Of a stretch of DNA of 64,000 bases, positions 36,990-46,799 are shown one piece after another. The DNA lies in assembly GCA_013396525.1 (NCBI GenBank), contig VWYX01001162.1, positions 79,646 through 143,645 of the forward strand, given 5' to 3'. This stretch comes from Chaetorhynchus papuensis. Its lineage: Eukaryota > Chordata > Aves > Passeriformes > Rhipiduridae. The translations under genes were made by a program, and so were the position numbers. Every line of letters starts with the position of its first letter. Positions within the stretch are counted from its first letter, which is position 1. The notes below the pieces were generated by a model. That model was not told where the DNA came from. It saw only the letters and a program-made list of their open reading frames with translations, and ran no database searches.

Positions 36990-37161
36990 GACACCGGTCC
37001 CGTCCCAGTCCCTCTCCCGTCGCCGTCGCCGTCCCGGTCCCGGTCCCGGTCCCGCCCTCTCCGGAAATGGCGGCGGCGCCCTGGAAGCGGATCCCGGCGG
37101 GGCGGCGCAGGCGCGGTGCGGGCGCGCTGACCTTCAGCGGGGCTGCGGTGGAGGCGCCGCC
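36990..37161. promoter_or_regulatory. Bidirectional KIN/ATP5F1C CpG promoter
   Basis: Only 172 bases separate the divergent start codons of KIN (36989, minus) and ATP5F1C (37162, plus). The interval is very GC- and CpG-rich. It contains a composite ETS-YY1 site, CCGGAAATGGCGGC, at 37061-37074, a classic arrangement at housekeeping and nuclear-encoded mitochondrial genes. A second YY1-like AACATGGCGGC reads on the minus strand over the ATP5F1C start codon (37156-37166). No TATA box is seen. The CpG-rich zone extends roughly 36790-37480. Confidence 0.85.
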
Positions 37162-40100
37162 ATGTTCGCCCGGGGCGCCGCGGTCGCGCTGGTCCAGCCG
37201 CAATGGTACCGGCCCGGGCTGGGACGGGCGCTGTGGGGACGGGGGGACACGTCCCGATGGCCGGGGCGGCTCTGCGGGGTGAGGGGGGGGATGGCTTCCT
37301 TCGGCCGTGCGGCGCCTGGGGGCGGCGGCGGCGGGGTCGCGGCCCCGGGCGGCCCGCGAGGGGCTGTGGGCTCTGAGGGGTGGTGGCGGAGCGGGCACCG
37401 GGAGATGAGGGCAGCGGGGACCCGCAGGGATGGAGAGTTCGTTCGCCGCGAGTGGGAGGGCTCGGCCGGGGTGGGTGAATGGGAAAGGCAAGGGTTAAAG
37501 GACAGGTTTGTACATGGCAGGAGACCCTGCTCTGGACAGGAAATCGTGCGGCCTTCTCTGCTTCGTTTTAATAGTTTTTATGAACTAATTGCATTATATG
37601 CAGCTTTGTTTAAAGTTATGTTTTTATTTCTAATTTGCCCTTCTAATGCCCTCGTTTGCTCCGTGCCATTACCCAAGGCGGTGGATAATGCATTAAATCT
37701 CGCTCTGTACTCGGTACTGCTGAGGCACCGCCCCGAGTCCTGTGGCCAGTTCGGGGCCCCTCAATTCGGGAAGGACACTGAGGTGGTGGAGCGAGTCCGG
37801 AGAAGGGCGGTGGAACTGGGGAAGGGTCTGGAGCCCAGGTCCTCTGAAGAATGGCTGAGGGAGCTGGGGAAGCTCAGCCTGGAGAAAAGGAGGCTCGGGG
37901 GTGACCTTATCACTCTACAACTTCCTGACAAGAGAGTGCAGTCAGGTGGGAGTTGGCCTCTTCTGCCAGGCAGCCAGCAAGAGGACACGAGGACATTAGG
38001 ATGGACATTAGGAGCGGCTTCTTCACAGTAAGCTCGATGAGACATTGGAATGGGCAGCTCAGGGAGGTGGTGGAGTCACTGTCCCTGGAGGTGTCTAAAG
38101 AAGGACTGGATGTGGCACTCAGTGCCGTGGTTTAGTTGATAAAGTGGTGTTCGATGAGACATTGGAATGGGCAGCTCAGGGAGGTGGTGGAGTCACTGTC
38201 CCTGGAGGTGTCTAAAGAAGGACTGGAGGTGGCACTCAGTGCCGTGGTTTAGTTGATAAAGTGGTGTTTGGTTATAGGTTGGACGTGATGATCTCACAGG
38301 ACTTTTCCAACCTAGTTGATTCTGTGAAATTATATAGATGAGGGAAGGATGAAGGTGTGCATGCAAGCCACGGGTATATTTTAAGAAACAGCAAATCTTG
38401 AATTTTCGTCATTCTGAAAGGGACCTGCCCTTGGCAGGTGTTGGTTTGCTGGAGAGCTAGTGAATTATCCTAATTTATCCTGCATTCCTTTTCAGGGGCC
38501 AAGTCAGGAATATGGCAACTCTAAAAGACAGTAAGTAAAGGTTTTGTTTGCTTTTGAGAGAGGAAAAACATTGCAGGAAAACCATATGTTAAAATATAAT
38601 TCTGCTTCGCCTCTGTTGGGTAAAATGGTTGTGATACATAGCAATGACATATAGGCCTGCAGTCCTAATTACATTAAACAAGTGTCCTTCAGAAACTGAA
38701 TTGCTTGAAGGAGTTTTGGCACTAATTTAGATGCCATTTCATAGTTTTACTTAAATATATTTTAAAAATAACTTTATCATATGTGCTAAACCAGAATTTT
38801 GCTCATCTCTGACAATTAATTTAATTTCTCTTATGTTTATTTCCATGTGCTTTTATGCAGCATTTAGGGGGGAAAAAGGATTGACTGAATGGGTCTAGTT
38901 TGATAATACTTCCTTAAGCCATTCCTTGTAGTTCTTATATAAGGATATTACCTTGGAATTGTGGTTGTCTGTGGGATACCTGTTTTGGTTTCTTTTTCCA
39001 TTAGTGTTTTTATAAATGTCATTTTACCACAGTCTAAACAGAGGAGGAAATTTACTCTGTCTTCACACCGTGGAGACTTTTTTTTGCTTGTTTGTTTCCT
39101 TTGCTTGTCATCTGTGAAAGATTACATTATACCTCAAATGATATATTTGTGAAACAGGTAGATGTGGAAGCAAAGAGAATAGTAAATAGACTCCATGTTA
39201 GGATAAATATTACATGAATGCTATGTCTGAAGGAAATAACATCTCTATTGTAAAGATGAATTTGTGTTAGCCACATTTTTACTGCTTTCTTACACTACAT
39301 ACTGAGGGTTTTTATGAGGTTTCTTTGTGCACTGTTTATTTATTTTTCTTCTTTGAGGAACATGGCAAAATATTTTTGGATGGCTCTTGCTGGCATTTTG
39401 TTGTTTGGGTTTGAGTCATTATGCCCAGTACAGTCTGTGACCTTCAACTCTTAACCTTGCAGTCACCAGGCGTTTGAAGTCCATCAAGAACATCCAGAAG
39501 ATCACCAAGTCCATGAAGATGGTTTCTGCAGCCAAATATGCAAGAGCTGAGAGGGAACTGAAGCCTGCGAGGGTCTATGGAATTGGGGCTCTGTGTGAGA
39601 GAAAGTTCTTGCACTTTGTCATGTGGGAGCAGAAGAGGAGGTTTTCACAGTGGTGATAGAATGCTGAGGCTTTTTAACCTTCCAGCAGTCTGTTTCCAAA
39701 AGAATTTGCACAGTGAACTTCACTGAGTGACATCTGATCAGAGCTGTGTCTGGCTTTGAATTGTTTCTTGCTCACATCTGGTCTGACCATGTGCAAACTT
39801 GGAACAATCATGAGGGAGATAAAACTAATCTGGCTGAGGTCTGAAGGCCCTTTGGAATTGGTTTTAGTTAGAATAGTTCAGAGCATTTTTTATGACTTAA
39901 CTTGCTTTTTTTTTGGCACCCTTGGAAAACTTAATTATCTTTTTTTTCCAGCTCTCTATGAGAAAGCAGAAATAAAGGCACCTGAGGACAAGAAGAAGCA
40001 CCTCCTTATTGGTGTGTCCTCTGACCGAGGCCTGTGTGGTGCTATCCATACATCCATTGCTAAAACCTTGAAGAACGAGATCACCAACCTCTCAAATGCA

Positions 40101-43100
40101 GGGAAAGAGGTTATGGTGGTTGGAGTGGGTGACAAGATCAGAGGCCTGCTTCAGAGGTAAAAAGGATGGGTCCCAAAACTCACACCACAAAAGAGTTTCT
40201 TTTGGAATTTTGTTTGTCTGTGGTAGAAATTTCAAGACCGTTTAGAAGATTGTGTGTCATTGGCAGGAAATTGCATATAAGGGAACTGTGCTAAATTCAA
40301 GTTCCTGTAAAAAAAACCTGCAAATATCCTAAAAGTGGTTTTGATCATCCCACAATTTAGGAAACTGCTGCACAGCACTATTATATTTTTGAAATAAAAG
40401 TCTGAAAGCTGCCAACTGGCGCTATTACAAGTGTGCGTATTGTGAAGCTATCGTAATTTAACTAAAGGCAAAGTTTCTTTCAGACCTTAATTCAATAAAA
40501 CATTTAGTTCTGAATGCTCCTAAGTTACCGACAGTTATTCCTAGTAAATCAGTCTTGCTGCCTCCTTGTTGCACTGTGGAGCATCCACTTGGTTCTAACA
40601 CAGGTTTGTTGTTGCTGCAGGACACATGGCAACTATTTCCTGCTGACATTCAAAGAGGTGGGACGGAGACCTCCGAGCTTTGGAGATGCTTCAGTCATTG
40701 CTTTAGAGCTGTTAAACTCTGGGTATGAATTTGATGAAGGTTCTGTCATCTACAATCGTTTCAGGTAAGGTTGAACTGAAACTTCACTAGAAAAATATTT
40801 GGTAGAATGCTTCAAAGAGCATATTGGCTGGATGAAGTTATATGAAAACTGACTGTGATTTGGCATCTTCACTTTACTTCTTGATCTTGTTGTGTGTGAG
40901 GAACTTCTGGGTTGTTTTTTCTAGTGGCTGTGGTTGGAACTCCCTTTTGACTTGTGTATAGTGAAAGCTGTTATATTTACAGTCAGCACGTCATTATATC
41001 CATGTGGTAGCCAAGATCTTTTCATCAGGGTTATCACAAAACTTTGTGGCATTAGAAAGCTAGAAGTTGTCTATTCTAATTTGATTTTAACCATTCATTT
41101 TAGAGTTAGTTGAACTGAAGAGCCTGTTTTGCCCTTTTTGTACAGGTCTGTCATCTCTTACAAGACCGATGAAAAGCCAATCTTCTCCTTTGAAACTGTG
41201 GCTGGCTCTGGTAAGTAGGGAGCTAGAAACCACCAGTTACATGTAGTGCTAAATCACAGGAAAAGTACTCTGAAAATGGGAATATGGTATTAAACCATCT
41301 TATTATGGTGCTAAAACAGATGGTTTTATCTTAGCCAAGATCAGTCCAAGGCTGACTTAAAAAGGTGCTGCGGGGCAAGGAGGTTAAAAGGATAGGTGGT
41401 ACTAATTCTGTTCTGAGAGTCTGTCTCAAGCAAGAATTGTGCATTTGTAAACTCTGTCAGTTCTGTTATTTCCAGCATGAACAACCTGAGCAGTGAGTGA
41501 CTTTGCACTGCTCACTAAAAATACCCCAGAATGTTTCTGCAGCATTGTATGGGAAGATTAAACATAATATGGCAATAGCGTATTTTGTTTTGGTCAGAAC
41601 TTGACTTTCCTAATGTTAAATTGAATTAAAACACATAAAATACGTAACAAAATTAATACTAGCAGAGAGATTATGAAGGTACACATAAAATGTGGAGAAA
41701 ATACCTCTGTGCTGCCTTAAGTATTGAAACAGCCCAGCCAAGTCGTCATCTCCATGTCACTGCATTTTGCTGGAAGTAGTAGATCTTGGGTGTCTCTAAG
41801 TCTGCTCTTTCATGTTTTGCAGAAAGCCTAAGTATCTATGATGATATTGATGCCGATGTGCTGAGAAACTACCAGGAGTTCACACTAGCAAACATTCTGT
41901 ACTACTCCCTGAAAGAATCCACCACCAGCGAGCAGAGCGCCAGGATGACTGCCATGGACAACGCCAGCAAGAATGCTTGTAAGCTACTCCCTGGGTTTTC
42001 CAGGACTTCAGTTGTTCAGCAGGAAAGTGCTGACCTCCCTTTGTGTAATTCTGTGCTTCAAAAATCAGCTATTTCCTCTCTTAATTCCATTTTGAGTAGG
42101 TTTTCTTTGAGCCAATTCAACCGAGATTCTGTTTCAAACGTGAACTGTATTTAGTCCCTGGAAAGAGGGATCGCTGTCAAGAAAGAAGCCTGGGACTGGA
42201 AGTGAAATAACAGATTATTTAAAAGGCATATGAAATACTAAACTAATCTTACAATGGCTAAATATTCTCTATGCTCTTCTCATGTGCCTGCTCTGAGGAT
42301 TTCCTGAATTTTTATAAATCTGTACCTACTTGTTCACCAAATATAATCAGTGCAGCACAATTTAAAGGTGGGGAACTTGAACAGTAGTTAAATACCACCT
42401 GTCATGGAGCAAATAGAGAACATATTAATATTTCTTGGAAGAATACTGGTGATTGTGTGAAGCTGATGTGATGTGCAGTTGGGCTGCTTGGAAGGGTAGG
42501 CATGACTGATGACCAGCTTGAGAGAAAGAGGTGATACCTTCTGTGTTTAAAAATAATTGACAAAAATATAATAATTCTGAAAAATCTGTCTCCTTTTGCC
42601 TCAACTTGAACGAAATAACAATGTAGTTAATTGACAGTGAAATCTAATTTCAAAGCAAATGGTGCATGCTTGTGTTATGTTACAGTGAGCTATGTCATAC
42701 CTGGTATTTACAAGTCTGCCAGCTGTTCTGCAGATGTTTAACTGACAAGCCGAATTCTCAGGTTTCTAGATTGCCCACTGGTAATATTACCTGAAGGGAA
42801 AAAATGTCAGGTGCACTTAGCCTTTTGATTTTTGCAGTGGTTTACAAGGCACTCGGATATTCTGCCCGTACAGCTTCTCTTTTATCTGCATTTGAACGCT
42901 CATTTTGTGTTTAAACTCCAATCTTACCTTTTTCCAGCCGAGATGATTGACAAGTTGACCTTGACGTTCAACCGCACCCGTCAAGCCGTCATCACCAAGG
43001 AGCTTATTGAGATCATCTCTGGTGCTGCTGCTCTGTGAGTATTTGTATGAACGTGCAGTCAGAGCTGTTGCAGTCATGTGCTGCTTGTGTGCCAGGGTAA

Positions 43101-43840
43101 TGGGCAAAGTTTGGGACTGTAGGCCCTAAAACCAGAGGGAAGGCATGGCTCCCAAGCTTTTCAGCTTGCACGGTTCTACTAACCAGAGAAAAGTTTGGCA
43201 GTTCTTTGTGACCAGATACAGTTAAAAAGCCGGTAAAATAGATCTTCAGCCTCAACACGTGTCCTTGCCTGGCCAGGTGAGGGTTTTCCTCCTTTTTGGT
43301 GGATTTCCCCCCTCTTCCCTTTTACCTGGACATTTCCTACTTTGCCTGGTCAAATAGCCCAGTAGCGTTCAGTGGGAGAGAGTGAATGGGGTGACTGAAA
43401 TGTTTTTGGATAAATCAAGTGTTCAGAAGCTGGGAGTTTGGGGGTGTGTTTGCAAGGAGGGAATTTCCAGAATCTGTTGTTATGGAATATGTATTTTGCT
43501 TGAAGTTCAGTATTTTGCTTGTTTGCCTGAGACTGAGGTCTTGTGCAGGTGTGTGCTGCAGGTTACAAATGTGTGGGCTTTAGCCCACAATTTGTAACTG
43601 CGTGTAGCTCATGTGTATTACTGTAAGTTAAAAATTTGTGCTCTGTATGGAAATGTGTTCATATCCTGTGTATTTACAGAATGCCTGGAATATGTATTTT
43701 ATATTATTTTGGTGCTGTATTGTGCTCCTCACAATACATTTGTGGTCATAAATCCATGCAGAGTTTTGCCTGAATTTGCATGAGTTGCTTCCTAACCTGC
43801 TTGTTCTGTTTTTTCTCATAATACCATAACCAGGGATTAA
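37162..43840 (+). CDS. ATP5F1C: ATP synthase F1 subunit gamma, mitochondrial
   Basis: The product is the rotating central stalk of mitochondrial F1-ATPase, coupling proton-driven rotation to ATP synthesis in the matrix. Exons: 37162-37205, 38496-38530, 39463-39594, 39952-40156, 40621-40764, 41146-41210, 41823-41978, 42938-43034, 43834-43840 (coding part). They give 885 nt, or 294 residues plus TAA, against 298 in human; the difference lies in the transit peptide. A 21-residue basic/hydrophobic presequence precedes the mature ATLKDITRR start at Ala22, leaving 273 residues as in mammals. The N-terminal helix (IQKITKSMKMVSAAKYARAE) and the C-terminal helix (MIDKLTLTFNRTRQAVITKE) are the conserved coiled-coil axle. 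The exon 3 donor must be the second of two overlapping GTs (39595), since the first would shift frame. Including or skipping exon 9 changes the last residue (see exon 9). Confidence 0.97.
37690..38335 (+). mobile_element. CR1 LINE fragment with internal tandem duplication
   Basis: A ~640-bp plus-strand CR1 in ATP5F1C intron 1 spans the decayed C-terminal end of ORF2 ('GAGCGAGTCCGGAGAAGGGC', 'AGCCTGGAGAAAAGGAGGCT') through to 'TTTTCCAACCTAGTTGATTC'. It is among the longest CR1 pieces in the window. A 117-bp segment is duplicated in tandem inside it. Confidence 0.93.
38034..38267 (+). repeat. 117-bp tandem duplication, two copies
   Basis: Copies at 38034-38150 and 38151-38267 both begin TCGATGAGACATTGG and differ at a single base by my reading (T at 38111, G at 38228). 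The duplicated block is the 3' part of the surrounding CR1. Confidence 0.95.
38531..39462 (+). other. ATP5F1C: ATP5F1C intron 2
   Basis: A/T-rich intron with no recognisable repeat or RNA gene. Confidence 0.6.
41211..42937 (+). other. ATP5F1C: ATP5F1C introns 6 and 7 around exon 7
   Basis: Apart from exon 7 (41823-41978) this is unique A/T-rich intron. A TGATGAC near 42504 resembles a snoRNA C box, but no matching terminal stem or spaced D box was found. Confidence 0.6.
43558..43601 (+). other. Near-perfect inverted repeat upstream of ATP5F1C exon 9
   Basis: The left arm 43558-43579 and right arm 43582-43601 are reverse complements over 20 base pairs, with two single-base bulges in the left arm and only TT between them. 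The core pairs are TTACAAAT with ATTTGTAA and GTGGGCT with AGCCCAC. It sits in intron 8, 232 bases before exon 9. Confidence 0.85.
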
Positions 43841-43871
43841 TCGGAAAAAGCGGTTCAGCCAAATCCAAGAG
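43834..43871 (+). other. ATP5F1C: ATP5F1C exon 9, alternative stop-bearing exon
   Basis: This 38-base exon has an ATAACCAG acceptor and an AGAGGTAAAG donor. When included, exon 8 (ending ..GCT CT) continues G GAT TAA, so the protein ends Leu-Asp. When skipped, exon 8 joins exon 10 (GTGAAG..) and reads CTG TGA, so the protein ends in Leu. Mammalian ATP5F1C is known to make these liver-type and heart/muscle-type forms by the same exon choice. The exon is purine-rich (GGAAAAAG, CCAAGAG), consistent with splicing-enhancer control. Confidence 0.88.
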
Positions 43872-44435
43872 GTAAAGTTATGTCATAGAAGCTGGATTGT
43901 GTTTTAAAATGAATTAACACCGAAAATCTGAAGTCAAATGAGGAAGTCAGAATTCGATGGTCTTGGTCAGACAAACTTCTTCCTAAAGAGCTGTGAAATT
44001 GCCCATTTCTAGTTTGAATGCCTGAACAAAGAATTCTTATTTTTTAGTAATTTTAAGGAAAATATGTCCATGTATGGAGCATAAACCCACATTAGATAAA
44101 ATTTTCTGTGGGTTTTTTTTTCTCTGTATTATTAGATTCATTTGCAATTACTGTTTGAATTTTTGCATAGAGCCCTGACTTAATGCAATGACTTTTAAAA
44201 TGTCTGTCTGTAAGATGTATCCTAAGAGGTTTCTGTAGCAAAATGAACATTTTCAAAATTTAAAATGCAAGGAAAAATTCAAAATTTAAAATGTTAGAAA
44301 AAGAACCAGATTTGATGAATAATTTGGGGGGTGGTAAGGAATATTAGTGAAGTACTCAAATTGGGTGAGATAACAGTTTAAAATAAATACATAAATAAAT
44401 GAAAGGGTTTTAATTTGTTTCAATTTTCCTCACAG

Positions 44436-44580
44436 GTGAAGAGGAGCTCTTCCGAGCATATGTGGTTTAGCCTGCCTGTGTCTGTGTTAACAAGACTGCT
44501 CTGTTATCTTGTGAAGAAGTTGGAAAAGCCCCAGAAATCTGTAAATTCTTAAAATAAACCACCTCCATGAAACAGATCCT
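44436..44580 (+). other. ATP5F1C: ATP5F1C exon 10, 3' untranslated region
   Basis: The exon starts after TTTTCCTCACAG. Its first bases GTGA supply the heart-type stop when spliced to exon 8. The remainder is untranslated and ends shortly after an AATAAA. Confidence 0.85.
44553..44558 (+). terminator. ATP5F1C: ATP5F1C polyadenylation signal
   Basis: AATAAA is followed about 20 bases later by TTTTGGTTGTCTGTGG, a good GT-rich downstream element. Confidence 0.9.
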
Positions 44581-44589
44581 TTTGGTTGT

Positions 44590-45030
44590 CTGTGGAGCAA
44601 ATGCTCTTGAAGCCTAAATATCTGGGTTGGGCTTGGTGTGCTTTGAAACTTTATTTTCTAAAAGGCTGTGCTCTACATTTTTGATTTATTTGCCATGTGA
44701 AACGCGTAAGTGGATGTTTCTTTTGAAAAGTGGAAGAGATTTTCTGACTTCACCCTGTTTTTGAAAGTGAAGTGACCTGCTTTGACAGGTACATTGTATT
44801 GTGGGCTGAAGGAGGAGACTGGAATAACCTCTTCATGACACAGTTGCAATACGGATCTCTCTTATTTGAATTTTGTATTGCTACTATTTTCAGATGTTCA
44901 CTTTGTAAAATTAACTGATCTGATCAGGTGAGTCACTACTGAGGTTATTTAGAATGCCCACTGTTTGTACCATGGTCAGTGTGTGTATAGAAATGTGTAT
45001 GTCGGAAGGCTGGGACATCTCTGCTGTGGA
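44590..45030. other. Intergenic DNA downstream of ATP5F1C
   Basis: Unique sequence with no recognisable gene or repeat before the CR1 cluster. Confidence 0.55.
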
Positions 45031-45254
45031 GACAACCTGAGAGTTTTGTTCAGCCTGGAGAAGGTTCCAGGGAGACCTTCCAGCACCTGAAGGAGCTCCA
45101 GGAGAGCTGAGAAGGGACTTTGGACAAGGGCATGGAGCAACAGGGCAAGGGGGAGTGGCTTTAAACGGACAGAGGGCAGGGTTAGATGGGATATTGGGAA
45201 GGAGTTCTTTACTGTGAGGGTGGTGAGGCCCTGGCACAGGTTGCCCAGAGGAGC
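45030..45254 (+). mobile_element. CR1 LINE fragment, interrupted
   Basis: Plus-strand CR1 ('TCAGCCTGGAGAAGGTTCCA', 'AGTGGCTTTAAACGGACAGA', 'GATGGGATATTGGGAAGGAG', 'GAGGGTGGTGAGGCCCTGGC'). It stops abruptly at GCCCAGAGGAGCTC, where a different CR1 segment in opposite orientation begins. Confidence 0.9.
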
Positions 45255-45425
45255 TCATACTGGTCCCAGTATGGAGCCCTGAGGGGCACCACCCTCAGCA
45301 CCTTGAGCTGCTGACCAGACCAGGAGCTTCAGGACTTTGTTCTGGGTCCAGGTCCTGCTCTTGAGGCTGCAGATGTGAGATACGAATGTGACTGGTACAA
45401 CAGACCGGGCTTTTGACTGGCTGAT
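45255..45425 (-). mobile_element. Probable CR1 ORF2-region fragment
   Basis: 'CCCAGTATGGAGCCCTGAGG' and 'GGCACCACCCTCAGCACC' resemble a CR1 segment well upstream of the 3' end, in minus orientation. It has no CR1 terminus of its own. Confidence 0.55.
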
Positions 45426-45837
45426 CAACAGACTACCAATAAACAAAAGCACAAATTTGTGAACTAATTAAGTTCTAATACTAAACTTCTGTTATTGGTA
45501 GTTCAGTCCTCTGTGCTCTGATTAGTTAAACGCAACTACTGAGTTACAGTTTAGCCCTTGTGTATCTCCACAGCCACCACTGAGTAACAGCTCTGCTGCT
45601 CCTCCTGCTTCCTACACCACTCAGTTACTGTAAATTTTGTTTCTGGATCCTTTTTGCCACCGTAGTTCCATCCTTTCCCTACTTGTTTTTTTTTTTCCCA
45701 GTTAACTCACCCAGAAACGCTTTTTCCGCATTGCTGCCAATTTGGTGTACCCAAATCTAATGTTTATACTGCCCAGGGAATCTTGGCCTTAAATACCATT
45801 ATTTACATACCTGTCTACTCACAGCTGATCTTGCAAG

Positions 45838-46035
45838 TCCCCTTCAAATATTGGAAGGGGCTCTAGGTTCTCCCTTCCTCAGGCTCCACAATCCCAGCTC
45901 GCTCAGCCTGTCTCCAGGGCAGAGGTATTTGAGTCCTCGGGGCGTATTTGTGACCTCTGCCAGGACTCCAGCTGGGGTCAGAGGGCAGAGCAGAGGGGAG
46001 GAATCACCTCCCTCGATCTGCTCTCCAGTTATTTA
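45838..46035 (-). mobile_element. CR1 LINE fragment
   Basis: 'CCCCTTCAAATATTGGAAGG', 'GCTCCACAATCCCAGCTCGC' and 'TCAGCCTGTCTCC' match the reverse complement of CR1 from ~350 bp before its 3' end. The part after ~45950 is less certain. Confidence 0.75.
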
Positions 46036-46204
46036 ATTGTTATGTAGTCAAGAGTCTTCACCCAGAAAGTTCAATGCCGAGGTCCTGATGGCTGCAGGTG
46101 TGATCTGCCTGAGGAGACCTGACCCTGCAGTGAGGGGAAACACAGCAAGGGCAAGCGCTGAAATCTGCCTTCTCCATCCAGCTGGAAAGAAAAAAATGGG
46201 AAAA

Positions 46205-46360
46205 CCTTCTTGGGCAGCCTGTTCCAGTGCTCTGCCACCCTCCACGTAAGGAAGTTCTTCCTCGTGATGAGATGAAACTTCGCGTGTTTTAGTTGATGAC
46301 CATTGCTCTGTGTCCTGTCACTGGACACCACTTAAAAGAGTGTGGCACCATCCTCTTGAC
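46205..46360 (-). mobile_element. CR1 LINE fragment
   Basis: 'GGGCAGCCTGTTCCAGTGCT', 'AAGGAAGTTCTTCCTCGTGA' and 'TGTGTCCTGTCACTGGACAC' mark a minus-strand CR1 from another subfamily. Confidence 0.82.
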
Positions 46361-46429
46361 AGCTGTCACTGAGATATATTGAGATATTTGTATTTATTTA
46401 GAGGTATTGAGATTATTTATAGAGATCAT

Positions 46430-46750
46430 AGATTGACGGCATGGTTTGGGTTAGAGGGGACCTTAAGGATCATCTTGTTGCATCCGCTGCAAGCGGCAGG
46501 GACACTTTTCACTATCCCAGATTGCTCAGAATCCCATCCAACTTGGCTTTAAATATTGCCAGGACTGGGGCGTCCACAGCTTCTCTGGGCAACCTGTGCC
46601 CAGTGTTTCACCACCCTCACAGTGAAGAATTTCTTCCCCATATCCCATCTAAACCTACTGTCGGTTTGAAGCCATTCCGCCTTGTCCTGTCACTGCGTGC
46701 CCTTGTAAACAGCCTTGCCTCATCCTTCCTGTAAGTTCCCTTCAGGCACG
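46430..46750 (-). mobile_element. CR1 LINE 3'-end fragment next to the TAF3 promoter
   Basis: Minus-strand CR1 3' end with 'GGTTTGGGTTAGAGGGGACC', 'ACAGCTTCTCTGGGCAACCT', 'GTGAAGAATTTCTTCCCCAT' and 'TTGTCCTGTCACTGCGTGCC'. It ends ~50 bp before the CpG-rich TAF3 promoter starts. Confidence 0.92.
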
Positions 46751-46799
46751 GGGAGACATTTAGCGATGCTGAGGCACTGATATTGATATATTTATATTA

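Noticed and set aside
36877..37491. A 204-codon minus-strand frame over the CpG island
   Set aside because: Pro/Arg/Ala-rich composition comes from CpG sequence. It overlaps KIN exon 1 in a different frame and lacks any homology I recognise.
36934..38031. A 365-codon plus-strand open frame
   Set aside because: It runs through the CpG promoter, ATP5F1C exon 1 in another frame, its intron and a CR1. GC-rich DNA lacks stop codons, and no coherent protein is encoded.
42500..42585. Possible C/D box snoRNA in ATP5F1C intron 7
   Set aside because: TGATGAC at ~42504 and a CTGA ~70 bases later fit loosely, but there is no terminal stem and no convincing C'/D' pair.
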